From Paraescarpia echinospica (Eukaryota; Annelida; Polychaeta; Sabellida; Siboglinidae), in the NCBI GenBank assembly GCA_020002185.1, contig CM034543.1, positions 8,653,982 to 8,717,981 on the forward strand: 64,000 nucleotides of DNA, written 5' to 3'. The number at the start of each line of letters is the position of its first letter. Within the stretch, counting starts at the first letter, position 1. The translations under genes were made by a program, and so were the position numbers. The notes beneath the pieces were generated by a model. That model saw only the letters and a program-made list of their open reading frames with translations, was not told where the DNA came from and made no database searches. Positions 1 through 9,991 of the stretch are shown here, piece by piece.

Positions 1-950
1 CGACTTATTCAGGATCTCGGGAAATGGGGCCTAAGATTGAGGCAGCTGACTCATCCATTATTTGCATCAACAATAAAGGATTTATTATCAGTTTGAATAA
101 AACAATTTGGAATCATTATCTTGAAAATATGTGTTGATGCGCGTATTGGATTGAATGGTGTGTGATTTCAAACGTATAGATCAAACTTTGATGTCGTTTG
201 TGTGATCACGTGAGTAACGTTGTTCTGTACATGGTGTTCGTCATCCCATATCGACAATGTGTACCTTAAAGGGGAAATGAAATGCAGCTGTTTCATGCTA
301 CATATTGAAATATATACTATATACGTATACAGTAATGGTAACAGAAACGTACTCATTTATAAGACAAACTGAAAAAACGATTTTGTTCGATGCCTAAATC
401 GTCGCTATAGAGCACTGCGTATCGCCATCTTTGTTCCAAACGAGTGGTTTGATTCACTCCTATCTAATCCATGTTAAATTTCGTTTTTTTTTGGTTTACT
501 TCATTAGTAGACATTTATGTGCGAAAACAAAGATATGGTGCCCTAATATACACGATAGGTGTTCTATAGGTCAACACATAATTTGTATACGCGTTCGAAA
601 TAAAAAGGTGAAATTAAATGGCAACGATTTATAACCAGTGAAAACGTTGTTAACGTCGCACTTCCCGAACGAAGATTTTAACTGCCAGAAGGGGGCGGTG
701 CTTTCAAAGCAAAGGTCAGAATATTAGATGCGCGCGCATACCGGGACTATTTTTATTTTGCTGTTAACAAAGACGTCGAAGGGTTTTGGTAGATACGAGT
801 TATTAAAAAAAGTGATTTTTAAAACTTCCGTATCACTTTGGGAGAAAATCGATACGACAGATGAAGACTCTAGTTCGACTTGTCACTAGGAAATTACGAT
901 TGGTACGGTTGACACACACAAAGTCAAAGGGCCTGTGCCATACGGGTGAT
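1..950. other. Intergenic, no gene seen
   Basis: AT-rich sequence. The open frames here are short and lack recognisable motifs or a splice context. I see no RNA gene or repeat that I can name. Confidence 0.5.
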
Positions 951-986
951 ACGGGTTTCACCCAGTGTGCGATCCACGGTCCAATA

Positions 987-1974
987 ATGTCCGGCCCCGG
1001 GTCAGGTTCAGTTGTGGGAGTCGGACAGTGACAGTTGGTCTATCGACGACGAAGACGTTACGCGACTTAATAATGTCGCATGGTGTTTGTGTGTGCACTG
1101 CGTCCCAATGTCCACGCACATCGAGTCGCTGTGCTGTAGGGAGATAGCTGCCGTACAGCACCGTGTGACAGACCTTGCAGATGTCTGCATTACCGACTAT
1201 GAGTATGTGTGACGACTTCGAAACGGTTTGCACCAACAGGGCGGTGTTGGAACTTGGATGTCGGTCTGTTGTCATTATATGATTTGCGTGCAGGCTCGTT
1301 GATTCGACCAATAGCTAGTAGGTAAGTACTACGTAGTTCAACATATATCGAATAATTATTCTAGCAATAACTATTTCAAACTTAAATAGAGCAATTATAC
1401 TTATTCCCACCTCAAATGTTCAGGTTCATTCTATCTTCGTAAAATACTGTGTCTATGATTTTCATCAAACCATTTTTGATCATTTTCTGAATAAACTTGC
1501 TTTTATTCTTGACAGGATGTTTGCATCCTTTTTATAGAGTTGTTTAATTCCTATTTAAAAGTGTTCAAGCAACTTGCATAATTTTTTTGTTTAATGTAGA
1601 CAAGAGTCTACATATAATAAAAATTATATATATATATATATATATATTATGTGTGTGTGTTATCAAGACCACATCATGGAATGTAGTCTTACAATCATAA
1701 TTAGTACAGTCCTTCACAAACAAATGAACCAATTAACTGAATTCATGATGCGATATTGATAAAACAAAGTTTTGCCAGTATAACAATAATTACAAGATAA
1801 CGGTTGTTTATTATCAACTAACGCAAATAAATGAACTTTCAGAACATCGCCACTTCACGTTGTGGTCAAGGGAGAGACTTGGAAAAGGCAACAGACGTGT
1901 TATACCAGCCTGCACTGAATTCAGAAGCGAATGGGGTTGATGAACATTTCAGCTATAGACATTGCACTATACAG
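987..1974 (+). pseudogene. P2X7 C-terminal-domain-like gene, two exons
   Basis: Seen: exon 1 (about 987-1321) encodes an acidic Ser/Asp start, then WCLCVHCVPM and LCCREI followed by CITDYE. It ends at a strong donor (GTAAGT at 1322). Exon 2 (1843-1974) follows a TTTCAG acceptor, reads RHFTLWSRERLGKGNRRVIP and ends at a GTGAGT donor. This Cys-rich order (CxxC, CCREI, CIT, then RLGKGNRRVIPAC) matches the cytoplasmic zinc-binding domain of P2X7 receptors. In invertebrates that domain often stands alone, without the channel. Odd points: frameshifts seem needed after the first Ser-rich residues (near 1020) and after CITDYEYV (near 1212), and exon 2 hits TGA soon after the conserved stretch. It may be a decayed copy or sequence error. 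No transmembrane segments are seen, so I do not call a receptor. Confidence 0.7.
1622..1662. repeat. TA/GT microsatellite in intron
   Basis: A (TA)n run is followed by (GT)n. It lies in the intron between the two P2X7-C-like exons. Confidence 0.8.
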
Positions 1975-3230
1975 GTGAGTGTACAGTGAAAATAAAAACC
2001 CTGGACATGTAAGATTAGATTGACCAAAAGGTAGAATGAATTACTCGGTGCCTTCTTATCCCATTTTTGGAACAACAATGTGATCTGTAGTGTCTTACAT
2101 GTCCCTGTTTATAATTCGATTTGTAATACGGAAGCCAACGTGAAATATATCAACAGTTTATTCATATGAAGAAACAATTCACAAATAAATAAGACTCCAC
2201 GGCAGACTGTGCCAATGCATTAGTCAAATTCACACACCAGTTTTCAATGTTTCTTTCAGTTGATTCACTTCACACTGTGACACATTTCAGTTGATTCACT
2301 TCACACTGTGACACATTTTAATCTAACTGTATTACAATTTGGGTCTGTGCCAGTCTTGTGCACACATAGTACATCAATAAGTAACACGTTTATTGATGAT
2401 ATGGGCCACTATTGTGATTAAATAGTGTGATAAAACAATTAATACATACAAGATATTCCATTACAGTTCCAGTTTTACATATTTGTGGGTTTCAACTTTC
2501 AACACTAGGGGCATCTGTCAAGAAAACAAGTACTTATTATTCAAGATACATATTCAAAGCTTGTAGTACTAGTTTCAAAATCTATCAAGTGCCTCCAAAT
2601 GGATTCATTTAGATTTATGGCACTATATAAGTGTTCTTTTTATGATTAAGAACTTTTTGAGATGTTGTTTTGTGATAATGTCAAATGTAATACTAACAAT
2701 AAAGTATGAATATTTAAAAAAACGTATAGCTGAATCCTTTGCTGCTTCATTAGTTTGTAGCACACAGTGTGATGTTTGAGAAATGGTGGTCTGTTGCAAA
2801 AAAAACTCACTATAAGTAACATGTTTGGACTTGGTTAAACTATTCCAGTAAATTACGTATACCCAAAGTTCCCTACATCGAATAGTGTCTAATAAAACAC
2901 ATTGCATACCACAACTAGGATACAAGCTTTCTAGTGGATGTTTCTTACTTTAGGAGGTCCTATACAGTAGTGAGAATCCATTTTGCCTAAAACGTTTCTC
3001 TATTTCTGCCAGTGATGTTCAAACAATGTTATTTAAGCATAGAAATCCATTGTCATTTAAAATTGGATGTCGTATCAATTTGGTGGCACTAAACCGAATT
3101 GATACGGATACAACTAGTTTTCCTTAAATCGGGTTCTTTGCTTTGCCACAGCCTCCACTTTTGCTGGTTTTTCGAAGCCTGCATGCTCTGCTAGAGTTAC
3201 CTCCTTACTCGATGTCGCAACTTGGAGCAT
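1975..3230. other. Intergenic; one direct tandem duplication
   Basis: No gene is recognised. A roughly 31-bp unit (CAGTTGATTCACTTCACACT and following) occurs twice in tandem at about 2258-2319. A 100-codon open frame on the - strand (2623-2925) has no motif I can support. Confidence 0.5.
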
Positions 3231-3233
3231 ACT

Positions 3234-5330
3234 TCACAGTTTTGGGCCACTCGTGCATCTAGCTGCAATGCCCTCTAGAATTTCTCCTCGGAAGCTGTAG
3301 TCCTTTGACGCCATCACTTTCTTCACTACATACTCAGCAGACTTTGAATACTGCAGCTGAAACCGTAGCTTGTTGTCTGCTGTTTTTACCATTTCCCGCT
3401 GATTGAACAAATGATAAATATAAAATCAGTATAACAACAGAAATATCTGAAGAATAGCTGGCTATAGCTGTAACATGCACACAGTAAACCAAACAGTTTG
3501 CTTGTATGCTCTCTCACTTGAAATAAAACAGCTAATGTCATTTTTAATCGGTTCCTAATTCTGCCATGATTTTCAATTTCAACTTCCAAGGGATTCCACA
3601 ATACATTCAAAAAATTATTATTGAATCATATATATATATAATTTATATACAGGTATACTGATGTTTATATTTATTATATATGCATAAGTTTATATTTCAA
3701 TAAGCAATTCCAAAGCATACCATTCCAATTCGATGTATATATAATTAAACAATTCAAGTAACAGTAAACATATGTCCTCAATTATAATTATTTTATCTGT
3801 TGTTTGCATGCATACTCTTGTGCAGTGAGATGGTATTTTCGAAATTGTATTCCTAACATTGTTTTGCTATTGAGTGCAGGCAGGGATTTTCAGCCATTTC
3901 AGTTTATTTCCCAATGCACTGCTGATTTCTAAAGTGTGCAGCTTTGTCAAGCAACTGATACATTATTTTGTAACATCAAATGTCAACACTACCGATGAAT
4001 GATATCACAAGCATTACCTTGTATTTGTGTTTTGGTCAATGGTGGCCAAGTCGGGCTATGATGCCTTGACGGCTGAAGTTGGGTGCATACTTGAGGAAGA
4101 GGGCGTGTAAGCTTTCCAGTACACCAGTGTTAACGCACTTCGTAACGTTCTCTATATCATACAGTCGGCAGTCCAGTATAGCCTTCTGGACAGTGAAGGC
4201 TTCTGTACCTTCAGTGAGCCATGGTGTTGTTTTTACTGCTTGTTGTGTATACGTTGCATGACTGCACTACCGGTACAACTCTGCACCCGCTGTCCATGAA
4301 TGGGAATTCCTGATGTGATGGAGGAGCGAGATCCACATCTCCGTCATCAAGCTGATGCGCAATACCACAGGTGGTTGGCAATTCCGCCTGTCGAAGGGAC
4401 AACCTCAACTTTCTTGGCAGACAACAACCTTTATTTCTTGGTAGTCCTCTAACAAAGTCTTTCTAATGCTGGGATGTCTGTCACTGGCAAGTGTGATGAT
4501 CTTCACCCCAAGGTCAGTCTGGTTGTCTAAGCAGCGTTTCAAGCCCTCCACTTCCATCCAGTAACTGTTCTTGACCTCTGTGACCCGAAACGTTTCTTGA
4601 GCAATGAGGAGTTGGCTGTCAGTGTCGATGATGAAGTAAATGCCAAATGTAGAGTTGTGTCCTGGATTGTCATATCTTGCATCGCCTGATGCGACCACGC
4701 TTTTTCTGACCAGAGCTGACATGATGGCCTCTGAATGGCATGTCCACATGTCCTCTATCTCTGGCAGTATGTATGCCCGCTGTATGTTGTAGCACTGGCT
4801 GGGTGACAAGGCGCATAGGTTCATTAGGTTACCAAATTATACACAGTGAATGAATGTCCAGTCAGGAAGAGGACGCTTGGTGTCACCAAGTTACTCTCAT
4901 AAATGTTACCAATCTTGGGTTGCGAGTCCCACATGAACGAGTGGCCAACAACACATTCTGCAAATCCAGTCACTGTGATGCTATGCTAAGTGGTTTATTG
5001 CAGTTTGGTGCTTTAGTATGTGCAGAAAAGTAAAATTATGTTTTTCTCACAAATGGCAAACTTTCTCTCTTTCCCATTAGTGTAAGAACCGCTTGAGTCA
5101 TCAATAGTGATATCGCTGTCACCTGCTACAACATATTCTGCATCACTCGTTTCAATGTTTCTCTTCTCACTGTTGCAGACAGAATCGTCTGAAGATGGCG
5201 ATAGTGAGACTGGGACATCCGAAGGGTCTTCTAAAGTGATAGAACTGCCATGGTCATTGTCAGTCGGAGAAAGTGTGCTGGACTGCGATGGCAACTTTGC
5301 ATACCCATGGTCATGATGAATGTTCAATGG
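3234..5330 (-). pseudogene. THAP-associated transposase-like gene, two exons, decayed
   Basis: Seen on the - strand: a Ser/Asp-rich stretch (5327-5080), then pieces reading GHSFMWDSQP, YNIQRAYILP, DARYDNPGHNSTFG, VTEVKNS, LASDRHPSIRK, WLTEGTEAF and GVLESLHALFLKYAP. Exon 1 ends at 4018 with an AAG/GTAATG donor. Exon 2 (3398-3234) follows TTCAATCAG and reads KFR-type family sequence (KLRFQLQYSKSAEYVVKKVM) to a TGA. The DxRxDxPGH and TDRH-like motifs and their order match the DDE-type transposase-derived proteins that usually carry an N-terminal THAP finger; that finger is not found here. At least two frameshifts (near 4830 and 4400) break the frame. The superfamily name (Kolobok-like or related) is uncertain; the transposase-like identity is firmer. 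Confidence 0.65.
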
Positions 5331-5828
5331 AAAACACTGTTGTCTGTATTAATTACTGCATCGACAAAGTGTCGCACTGGCGACACGACCACCGGCTTCC
5401 TTTATGTTTTGACACTACAAGTCGATGGCGTGGCAGCACTACAAGTGACATTTGTATTACCACGAGGGACAATGTCATCTCGCGTGCTAAATCCTTCGCT
5501 GGATCTTTCGAAGCTTGTGCTCAGTATTAGGCCCTATGGTTGTTTGGATACTTCCGTCGTGTATTATGAACAAAATGAGACAATCTTGCAAATATTCATT
5601 AAAATTGGAGCACAAGTGCAATTTTTAAGTTACTTTTTCAATGTTTTCTTTTTTGTGGATATATGTGTGTTTTCTTTATGATTAAAATGCATGTGCACTC
5701 AAATGTGTTTAACATTTGAACTTTGTAAATTCAAAATATATATTTATTAATCTTTGTGGCTTTTTTCGGTGACGTTATTTCCTTTTTCCCTTGTTAGACT
5801 TACATTCAAAAGTCAATAAATTAAATAC

Positions 5829-5834
5829 AATGTC
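5829..5834. repeat. Polinton target-site duplication, left copy
   Basis: AATGTC directly precedes the left terminus (AGTAGTTATC). The same hexamer directly follows the right terminus at 21293-21298. Six bp is the standard Polinton/Maverick duplication length. Confidence 0.9.
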
Positions 5835-5989
5835 AGTAGTTATCATGTTGCTGACGGTACCGGTCTAGGACAAAGATCAAAGGAAATCGGCGAAACATCA
5901 AAGGGTTTTGCACGTTTTTTATTAGTAATTGAGGCGTTTTCTGGAATGCAAAAAGTTGACAGCTTACTTATAAAAAAGTTTGATTGATT
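5835..5989 (+). repeat. Polinton terminal inverted repeat, left
   Basis: Starts AGTAGTTATCATGTTGCTGA and ends at TTTGATTGATT. By eye it differs from the reverse complement of the right repeat at about three positions and one length difference. The AG start and CT end are the Polinton signature. Confidence 0.93.
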
Positions 5990-6024
5990 ACATTAATTTT
6001 ATGAATGAACGGTGTGCGTACAAT

Positions 6025-6070
6025 GGTCAGAGGTCAAAGGTCAGAGGTCAAAGGTCAAAGGTCAAAGGTC
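6025..6070 (+). promoter_or_regulatory. Seven direct GGTCA hexamer half-sites, 7-bp period
   Basis: Seen: GGTCA recurs every 7 bp (GGTCAGA, GGTCAAA, GGTCAGA, GGTCAAA three times, then GGTCGCG). AGGTCA spaced by one base is the textbook DR1 site of nuclear receptors (RXR, HNF4, COUP-TF). It sits about 115 bp upstream of a TATA box and just inside the left terminal repeat. Binding is inference; a simple tandem repeat is the alternative. Confidence 0.5.
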
Positions 6071-6185
6071 GCGCCGTGGTTATATGTGTGTGGTTATACG
6101 GGTATATTGTGCTGCCCTCTAGAGAATGAAATAATGTACGCACTAGCGCCTCTAGCGCGGAAATCGGTAATGAGACTTATGTGGT

Positions 6186-6193
6186 TATATAAG
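6186..6193 (+). promoter_or_regulatory. TATA box (TATATAAG)
   Basis: TATATAAG lies about 70 bp upstream of the NADAR coding remnant and 320 bp upstream of the ATPase start. It is the first + strand TATA-like site in the element. Confidence 0.5.
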
Positions 6194-6224
6194 GGTTATA
6201 CGTGCGTGAGGCGTAGGAATCAAG

Positions 6225-6469
6225 AAAACGAGAAAGGGCACCGAATGGGAAGCCGTTAGAGTCGAGTGTAGAAGAGCCTGTTGATGTGTAAGTTCGGGGC
6301 GTCGAAAAAGTTCAGAGACGCTCTATTGGCTACCGGGGACGCCGAATTAATGGAGTGGGTGCCGTCGAAAGAAGCCTTTTGGGGTTGCGCCCACGGGTAT
6401 AAAGAAGGTCAGAACATGCTCGGCATATTGTTGATGGAGGTGCGTCGTGAATGTAGAAGAAACGAATAA
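6225..6469 (+). pseudogene. NADAR-domain (YbiA/DUF1768-like) protein remnant
   Basis: Seen: from about 6281 the frame reads KF, then LLATGD, L-x-EW, WG about 12 residues on, GQNMLG and LLMEVR. That is the order of the C-terminal half of the NADAR fold. Just upstream, in another frame (about 6225-6275), W-E-A-V-R-V-E-C continues the same domain, so a frameshift near 6275 separates the parts. Known: NADAR proteins act on NAD/ADP-ribose-type substrates, and some remove ADP-ribose from nucleobases. They occur in bacteria, eukaryotes and large DNA viruses. Inference: a cargo gene of this Polinton lineage, now truncated at the 5' end. It is the first gene inside the left terminus, just upstream of the ATPase. 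Confidence 0.72.
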
Positions 6470-6505
6470 AAGTCATCGTTTGTTATCGGCGCACCAGTCG
6501 TCGAT

Positions 6506-7282
6506 ATGGAAGGGACGTGGAAGCATCCTTTAACGTGTATAGTGGCCGGCCCTACGGGGTGCGGCAAGACTACTTTTGTCGCTCGTCTGCTAAAGTCCCC
6601 CTCCTCTATGATCGAGCCGCCGCCGGAGAAAATCCTGTGGTGTTACGGCCAGTGGCAAACCGCCTACGACTATATGACAGCCAGTGTAGAATTCGTAGAC
6701 GGTTTGCCGGATCCGAAGCTTCTCGACGCAAAAACGAGGACGCATCTAATATTCGACGACCTTATGGAGGAGACCGATAGTAGGGTCACGACGTTTACTA
6801 AAAAAAGTCATCACTGCAACGCGTCCGTCGTACAGCTTCTGCAGAATCTCTTTCCGAAAGGGAAAGGAAACCGCACAATCAGCCTAAACGCACAGTACAT
6901 GGTCCTCTTCAAGAGCCCCCGGGACGCGGGTCAAGTAGGTCACCTGGCGAAACAGATGTATCCGGGTAGAACCAACTACATGATGGAGGCCTTCAAAGAT
7001 GCCACGTCAGCAGCCTACGGTTACCTCCTGGTGGACCTGAAACAGGAAACGCCGGAAACCATGCGCCTACGTACGGAAATTTTTCCTGACGATCGCATTC
7101 AGTACGTCTACGCGCCGACGAGAGTATACAAAGAGGAGCGCGTCGCGGCCGACGTCATTCGTCAGGATGACAGAGCGCGTGAAGAGGCATATTTTGGCCC
7201 TGCAGCTGTTGCGTGGATACAAGAGGAATTCGGATTTCAGAAAAGCCGTAATCATCTACGCGGACTCCGATCTCATCTGTAG
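6506..7282 (+). CDS. Polinton DNA-packaging ATPase (FtsK/HerA type)
   Basis: Intact 258-residue frame. Walker A is GPTGCGKTT (residues 15-23); Walker B is HLIFDDL (80-86), hydrophobic and ending in two Asp. A polar NRTISLNAQ stretch (122-130) fits the sensor strand of this ATPase class. Known role: it pumps the element genome into the preformed capsid at a portal-like vertex. The ATG at 6506 is the first in frame, and the length is normal for Polinton ATPases. Its last 116 bases overlap the next gene in another frame. This is one of the few genes in the element without a stop or frameshift. Confidence 0.92.
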   Translation: MEGTWKHPLTCIVAGPTGCGKTTFVARLLKSPSSMIEPPPEKILWCYGQWQTAYDYMTASVEFVDGLPDPKLLDAKTRTHLIFDDLMEETDSRVTTFTKKSHHCNASVVQLLQNLFPKGKGNRTISLNAQYMVLFKSPRDAGQVGHLAKQMYPGRTNYMMEAFKDATSAAYGYLLVDLKQETPETMRLRTEIFPDDRIQYVYAPTRVYKEERVAADVIRQDDRAREEAYFGPAAVAWIQEEFGFQKSRNHLRGLRSHL

Positions 7283-7511
7283 TCTGTGCGACTGCGCGTG
7301 CAACATTCTGAGTGGGAACGTGAAATTATTGGCGAAACAGAAAAGAGTGCTGACAAAGTACAGGAACCATCTGCGTAAGCTAACGTCGAAAAAAGTACCC
7401 ATCAAACAGAAGAGAGCCGCCCTGCAGACGGGGTCGGGCGTTTATCTGACGGCGCTGCTGGCACCGTTGGCGAGCGACTTTCTGCCCCTCCTCAGACAGG
7501 CTATATGTTGA
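7167..7511 (+). CDS. Small basic conserved Polinton protein
   Basis: Intact 114 residues, Lys/Arg-rich. It has a Cys cluster (CSLCDCAC, about 45-52), a basic stretch (KYRNHLRKLTSKK) and a C-terminal LQTGSG followed by a hydrophobic tail (YLTALLAPLASDFLPLL). Such proteins lie next to the packaging ATPase in Polintons and related adintoviruses. They have been compared with adenovirus core-type proteins, but the role is not proven. It starts inside the ATPase gene in another frame and overlaps the next start by a few bases, so the three genes form a tightly packed block. Confidence 0.65.
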   Translation: MTERVKRHILALQLLRGYKRNSDFRKAVIIYADSDLICSLCDCACNILSGNVKLLAKQKRVLTKYRNHLRKLTSKKVPIKQKRAALQTGSGVYLTALLAPLASDFLPLLRQAIC

Positions 7512-8148
7512 TGCAGCACGCGAAGAAGATGGCATTGGTAGACCCCCGGTTGTTGGAACGTCTACTTCCGTTACTGTCGCAACCGACCACGACCACGTCG
7601 CTTGTGATGAGTAGCCTGGACGACGACACGAAAACCGTTCTCGAGCGTACGGATATGTACGAACGAGAAAAGGTACTGGCGTACAATCAACTGCTGAGTC
7701 GCTACAACGCCATGGAGACGTCTCGGGCGCAGCAACCGACGCGAGTGTCTGTAGTGAACGACAGAAGAGAGTCGTCGTCGACGACCGACGAATCACCGGC
7801 GCCGCCGCCGCCGCCGCCGGACGATACGGAGAGCGAGATCGTGAAGAGCGTACCGAAAAATCTGAAAGAAAAGGCCCGCCTCCTGATAGCAAAACTGAAA
7901 ACCGACCCGCTGATTCGCTGGAGCGATCGAGGGGAGCAACATTGTAGATCTAGTGAACGATCTCATGCGAAAGAGGAAGAAGACACCCGCGCCGGTTGGC
8001 TGGGAAGCGTTCGGGGCCATATCAAGCGGTTGAACTATGGAGCTCGTCGGTAATCCCCAGCGTCGAACGTACATAAAGCGCGACGCGCAGAAGCGAAAGA
8101 CCCGCCGCGCTCAATCTCTCGAACGCACGCCGTGGGCCTCCTTATAAA
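7505..8148 (+). pseudogene. Conserved Polinton protein of unknown function, frameshifted
   Basis: Seen: an N-terminal helix-rich part (HAKKMALVDPRLLERL), a middle part with MYEREKVLAYNQLLSRY, a poly-Pro linker (about 101-107) and VPKNLKEKARLLIAKL then IRWSDRGE. The frame then changes near 7930. A second frame continues NIVDLVNDLMRKRKK and GWEAF, with a stop near 8033. This modular layout (helical start, Pro linker, then a compact domain ending in a W-containing motif) is known from many Polintons and has no assigned function. Losing the junction makes it a pseudogene unless this is sequence error. Confidence 0.7.
8143..8148 (+). promoter_or_regulatory. TATA box upstream of integrase
   Basis: CTTATAAAGAGG, with TATAAA at 8143-8148, lies about 90 bp before the first plausible integrase codon and directly after the preceding gene's frame. 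Confidence 0.55.
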
Positions 8149-8235
8149 GAGGTCGAGGAACGGCCTAGCCGCTCACAAGCTAGTATTCCCTCTCGAAGGT
8201 CGGTTCTCGTCGTCGCCCTTGCCGGCGTAGTTGCG

Positions 8236-9345
8236 GTGGCTTTCGCCCTAAACATCTGTATATTATTCGCGGTATCTTCGCCGTCGGCCCGGCGGCCTCG
8301 TGGTGCGCAACGAAAGCGCTCTCAACAAAAACAACGGGACGACCGCCTGAAGCGCGCGTACTTTGACCCGAAACGGGCGGGCAGTTACGGCGGCGTCGAC
8401 GCGTTGCACCGGGCGACCGTAGTACCCAACCCGAACGTCGAGCGGTGGCTATCGGAGCAGGACGCCTATACGGTTCACAAACCGGTCAGACGACGTTACT
8501 TTATCGTGGGCGGTAGAAACCAGCAGTGGCAAGCCGATCTCGTCGACGTGGCTAAACTGAAAAAGCACAACGACGGTATAGCGTTCCTATTGACGGTCAT
8601 CGACGTCTTCTCGAAGCGGGCGTGGTGCGTCACGTTGAAGAGTAAATTCGGTCCGGCGCTCGTCACTGCCTTCGAGGACCTGCTGTTGTTGCCGCCGAAC
8701 GTCCTGCAGACCGACAAGGGGACGTAGTTTCTCAACAGGCCCCTTCAGAAACTTTTGAAGGCGCACGGCGTCCACCATTTCGTGACGCACAACGATGAGA
8801 CCAAAGCGAGTGTCGAGGAGCGCTATAATCGTACGCTGAAGACGCGCATGTGGAGGTACTTTACGAAGTATCAGACGCTGAGGTAAGTGGAGCCGTTGCA
8901 GGACTTCGTGCGGTCGTACAACAACGCCTACCATCGAAGCATCGGTTGGACGCCGGCGAGCGTCAACGCCACGAATCAGGAGAGCGTGTGGCAGCTGCGA
9001 GAGGGAGACCGCGTACGCATCAGCAAGGCGAAGGGGCGCTTTAAGAAGGGGTACATGGCTATCTGGAGCGAAGAGCTCTTCATCGTCGTAGAATCGCATC
9101 CGTCCGACCCTCCCGTTTGCCGATTGATGGACGACGCCGGAACGATACTGGACGGAACCTTCTACGAGCCGGAGCTACAAAAGGTAATCGTCTCGAAGGA
9201 TAAACTATATCGAGTGGAGGCGGTTCTACAGAGACGTCGTCGACGACGCGGTAAGGGTGAAGAGGTGCTCGTCAAATGGTCCGGCTATCCTGCCTCGTTC
9301 AACATCTCGATCGACGCCAAGGCGCTCGTGGACAATAAGGGTTGA
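8236..9345 (+). pseudogene. Polinton integrase with chromodomain, two nonsense codons
   Basis: One continuous 370-codon frame interrupted by TAG at 8725-8727 and TAA at 8884-8886. The catalytic core is visible: first Asp in QADLVDV (about residue 101), second Asp in LQTDKGT (160), then the TAG, then a Glu in SVEERYNRT (about 195), the D,D-35-E layout of retroviral-type integrases. A chromodomain (LYRVEAVL, basic run, VLVKWSGYP; about 320-365) closes the protein and would bind histone tails. The start is unclear: this frame begins at GTG, with a hydrophobic, ATG-less stretch upstream. Role when intact: insertion of the linear element with 6-bp target duplication. Here it is inactive unless the stops are read through. 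Confidence 0.92.
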
Positions 9346-9365
9346 TCAAGCAATACGCAAAGCGC

Positions 9366-9660
9366 TGGAGACTTTCTTCCTACGACCGCCGCTGCTTCCG
9401 TCCTGGTCGACGACGACCACAACGTCGGCGAACGCGTTCTATGATGTTTCTGCGTAATAAAGGAAGGCTACCGTAGCGTCGGACAGCAGTACGACTACCG
9501 CCGCCTCCGCCCTTGTAGAAGCGACCGATGCTATCGACGACGTCCGCAACGTCGGCGAACGCGCTCTATGGTGTTTCTGCAGCAACGAAACCCCCCTTGT
9601 GTGCAATAAAGGAAGGACGCCGTAGCTTCGGACGGCAGACGCGATATGAACACCGTCGAG
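9366..9660 (+). repeat. Imperfect direct repeat, two units
   Basis: GTCGGCGAACGCG..CTATG followed by TTTCTGC and AATAAAGGAAGG occurs at about 9422-9465 and again at 9550-9615. The rest of the spacer between integrase and membrane protein shows no gene. The repeated AATAAA could act as polyadenylation signals for the integrase transcript. Confidence 0.55.
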
Positions 9661-9673
9661 ACGACAGCAGCCG

Positions 9674-9991
9674 ATGCAGCCGAATAACACCGTCGACTCA
9701 GGCTTGCTTGTCGAAGAACCCGCCGTCGACTCATGTGTCTCTGTGGATGCGACCGAATCCGGTGACGACTCCTCCGTCATGAACGTGCCTTGGCGTCTCT
9801 GCGGAAACGAATGCCCTAAAGCCGAGATCATCTTCCTCTGCCAGATCGTCGTCCTGTACACGGTTATCGTCGTCAGTATATACAATCTAACGCGCGGCCA
9901 GGGCGACTCCAACCTGTGGACGGCGCTGCTGAGTGGCTGCCTCGGCTACCTACTGCCGCGTCCGTCTATTAGACGCGATGGCGTCTTCTGA
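9674..9991 (+). CDS. Small single-span membrane protein of Polinton
   Basis: Intact 105 residues. The acidic N-terminal region is followed by a Cys/Pro stretch (WRLCGNECPKAEI), one transmembrane helix (IIFLCQIVVLYTVIVVSIY, about 52-70), then DSNLWTALLSGCLGYLLPRP. The NLWTALLSxCLGYLLP end is a familiar conserved feature of a small Polinton membrane protein found just before the penton gene. Function unknown. It overlaps the penton start (ATG at 9978) by 14 bases. Confidence 0.75.
   Translation: MQPNNTVDSGLLVEEPAVDSCVSVDATESGDDSSVMNVPWRLCGNECPKAEIIFLCQIVVLYTVIVVSIYNLTRGQGDSNLWTALLSGCLGYLLPRPSIRRDGVF

Noticed and set aside
8236..8310. N-terminal signal peptide or membrane anchor on the integrase
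   Set aside because: The hydrophobic stretch (ALNICILFAV and upstream) lies before the conserved part in a region without an ATG. It is more likely untranslated or a start artefact.
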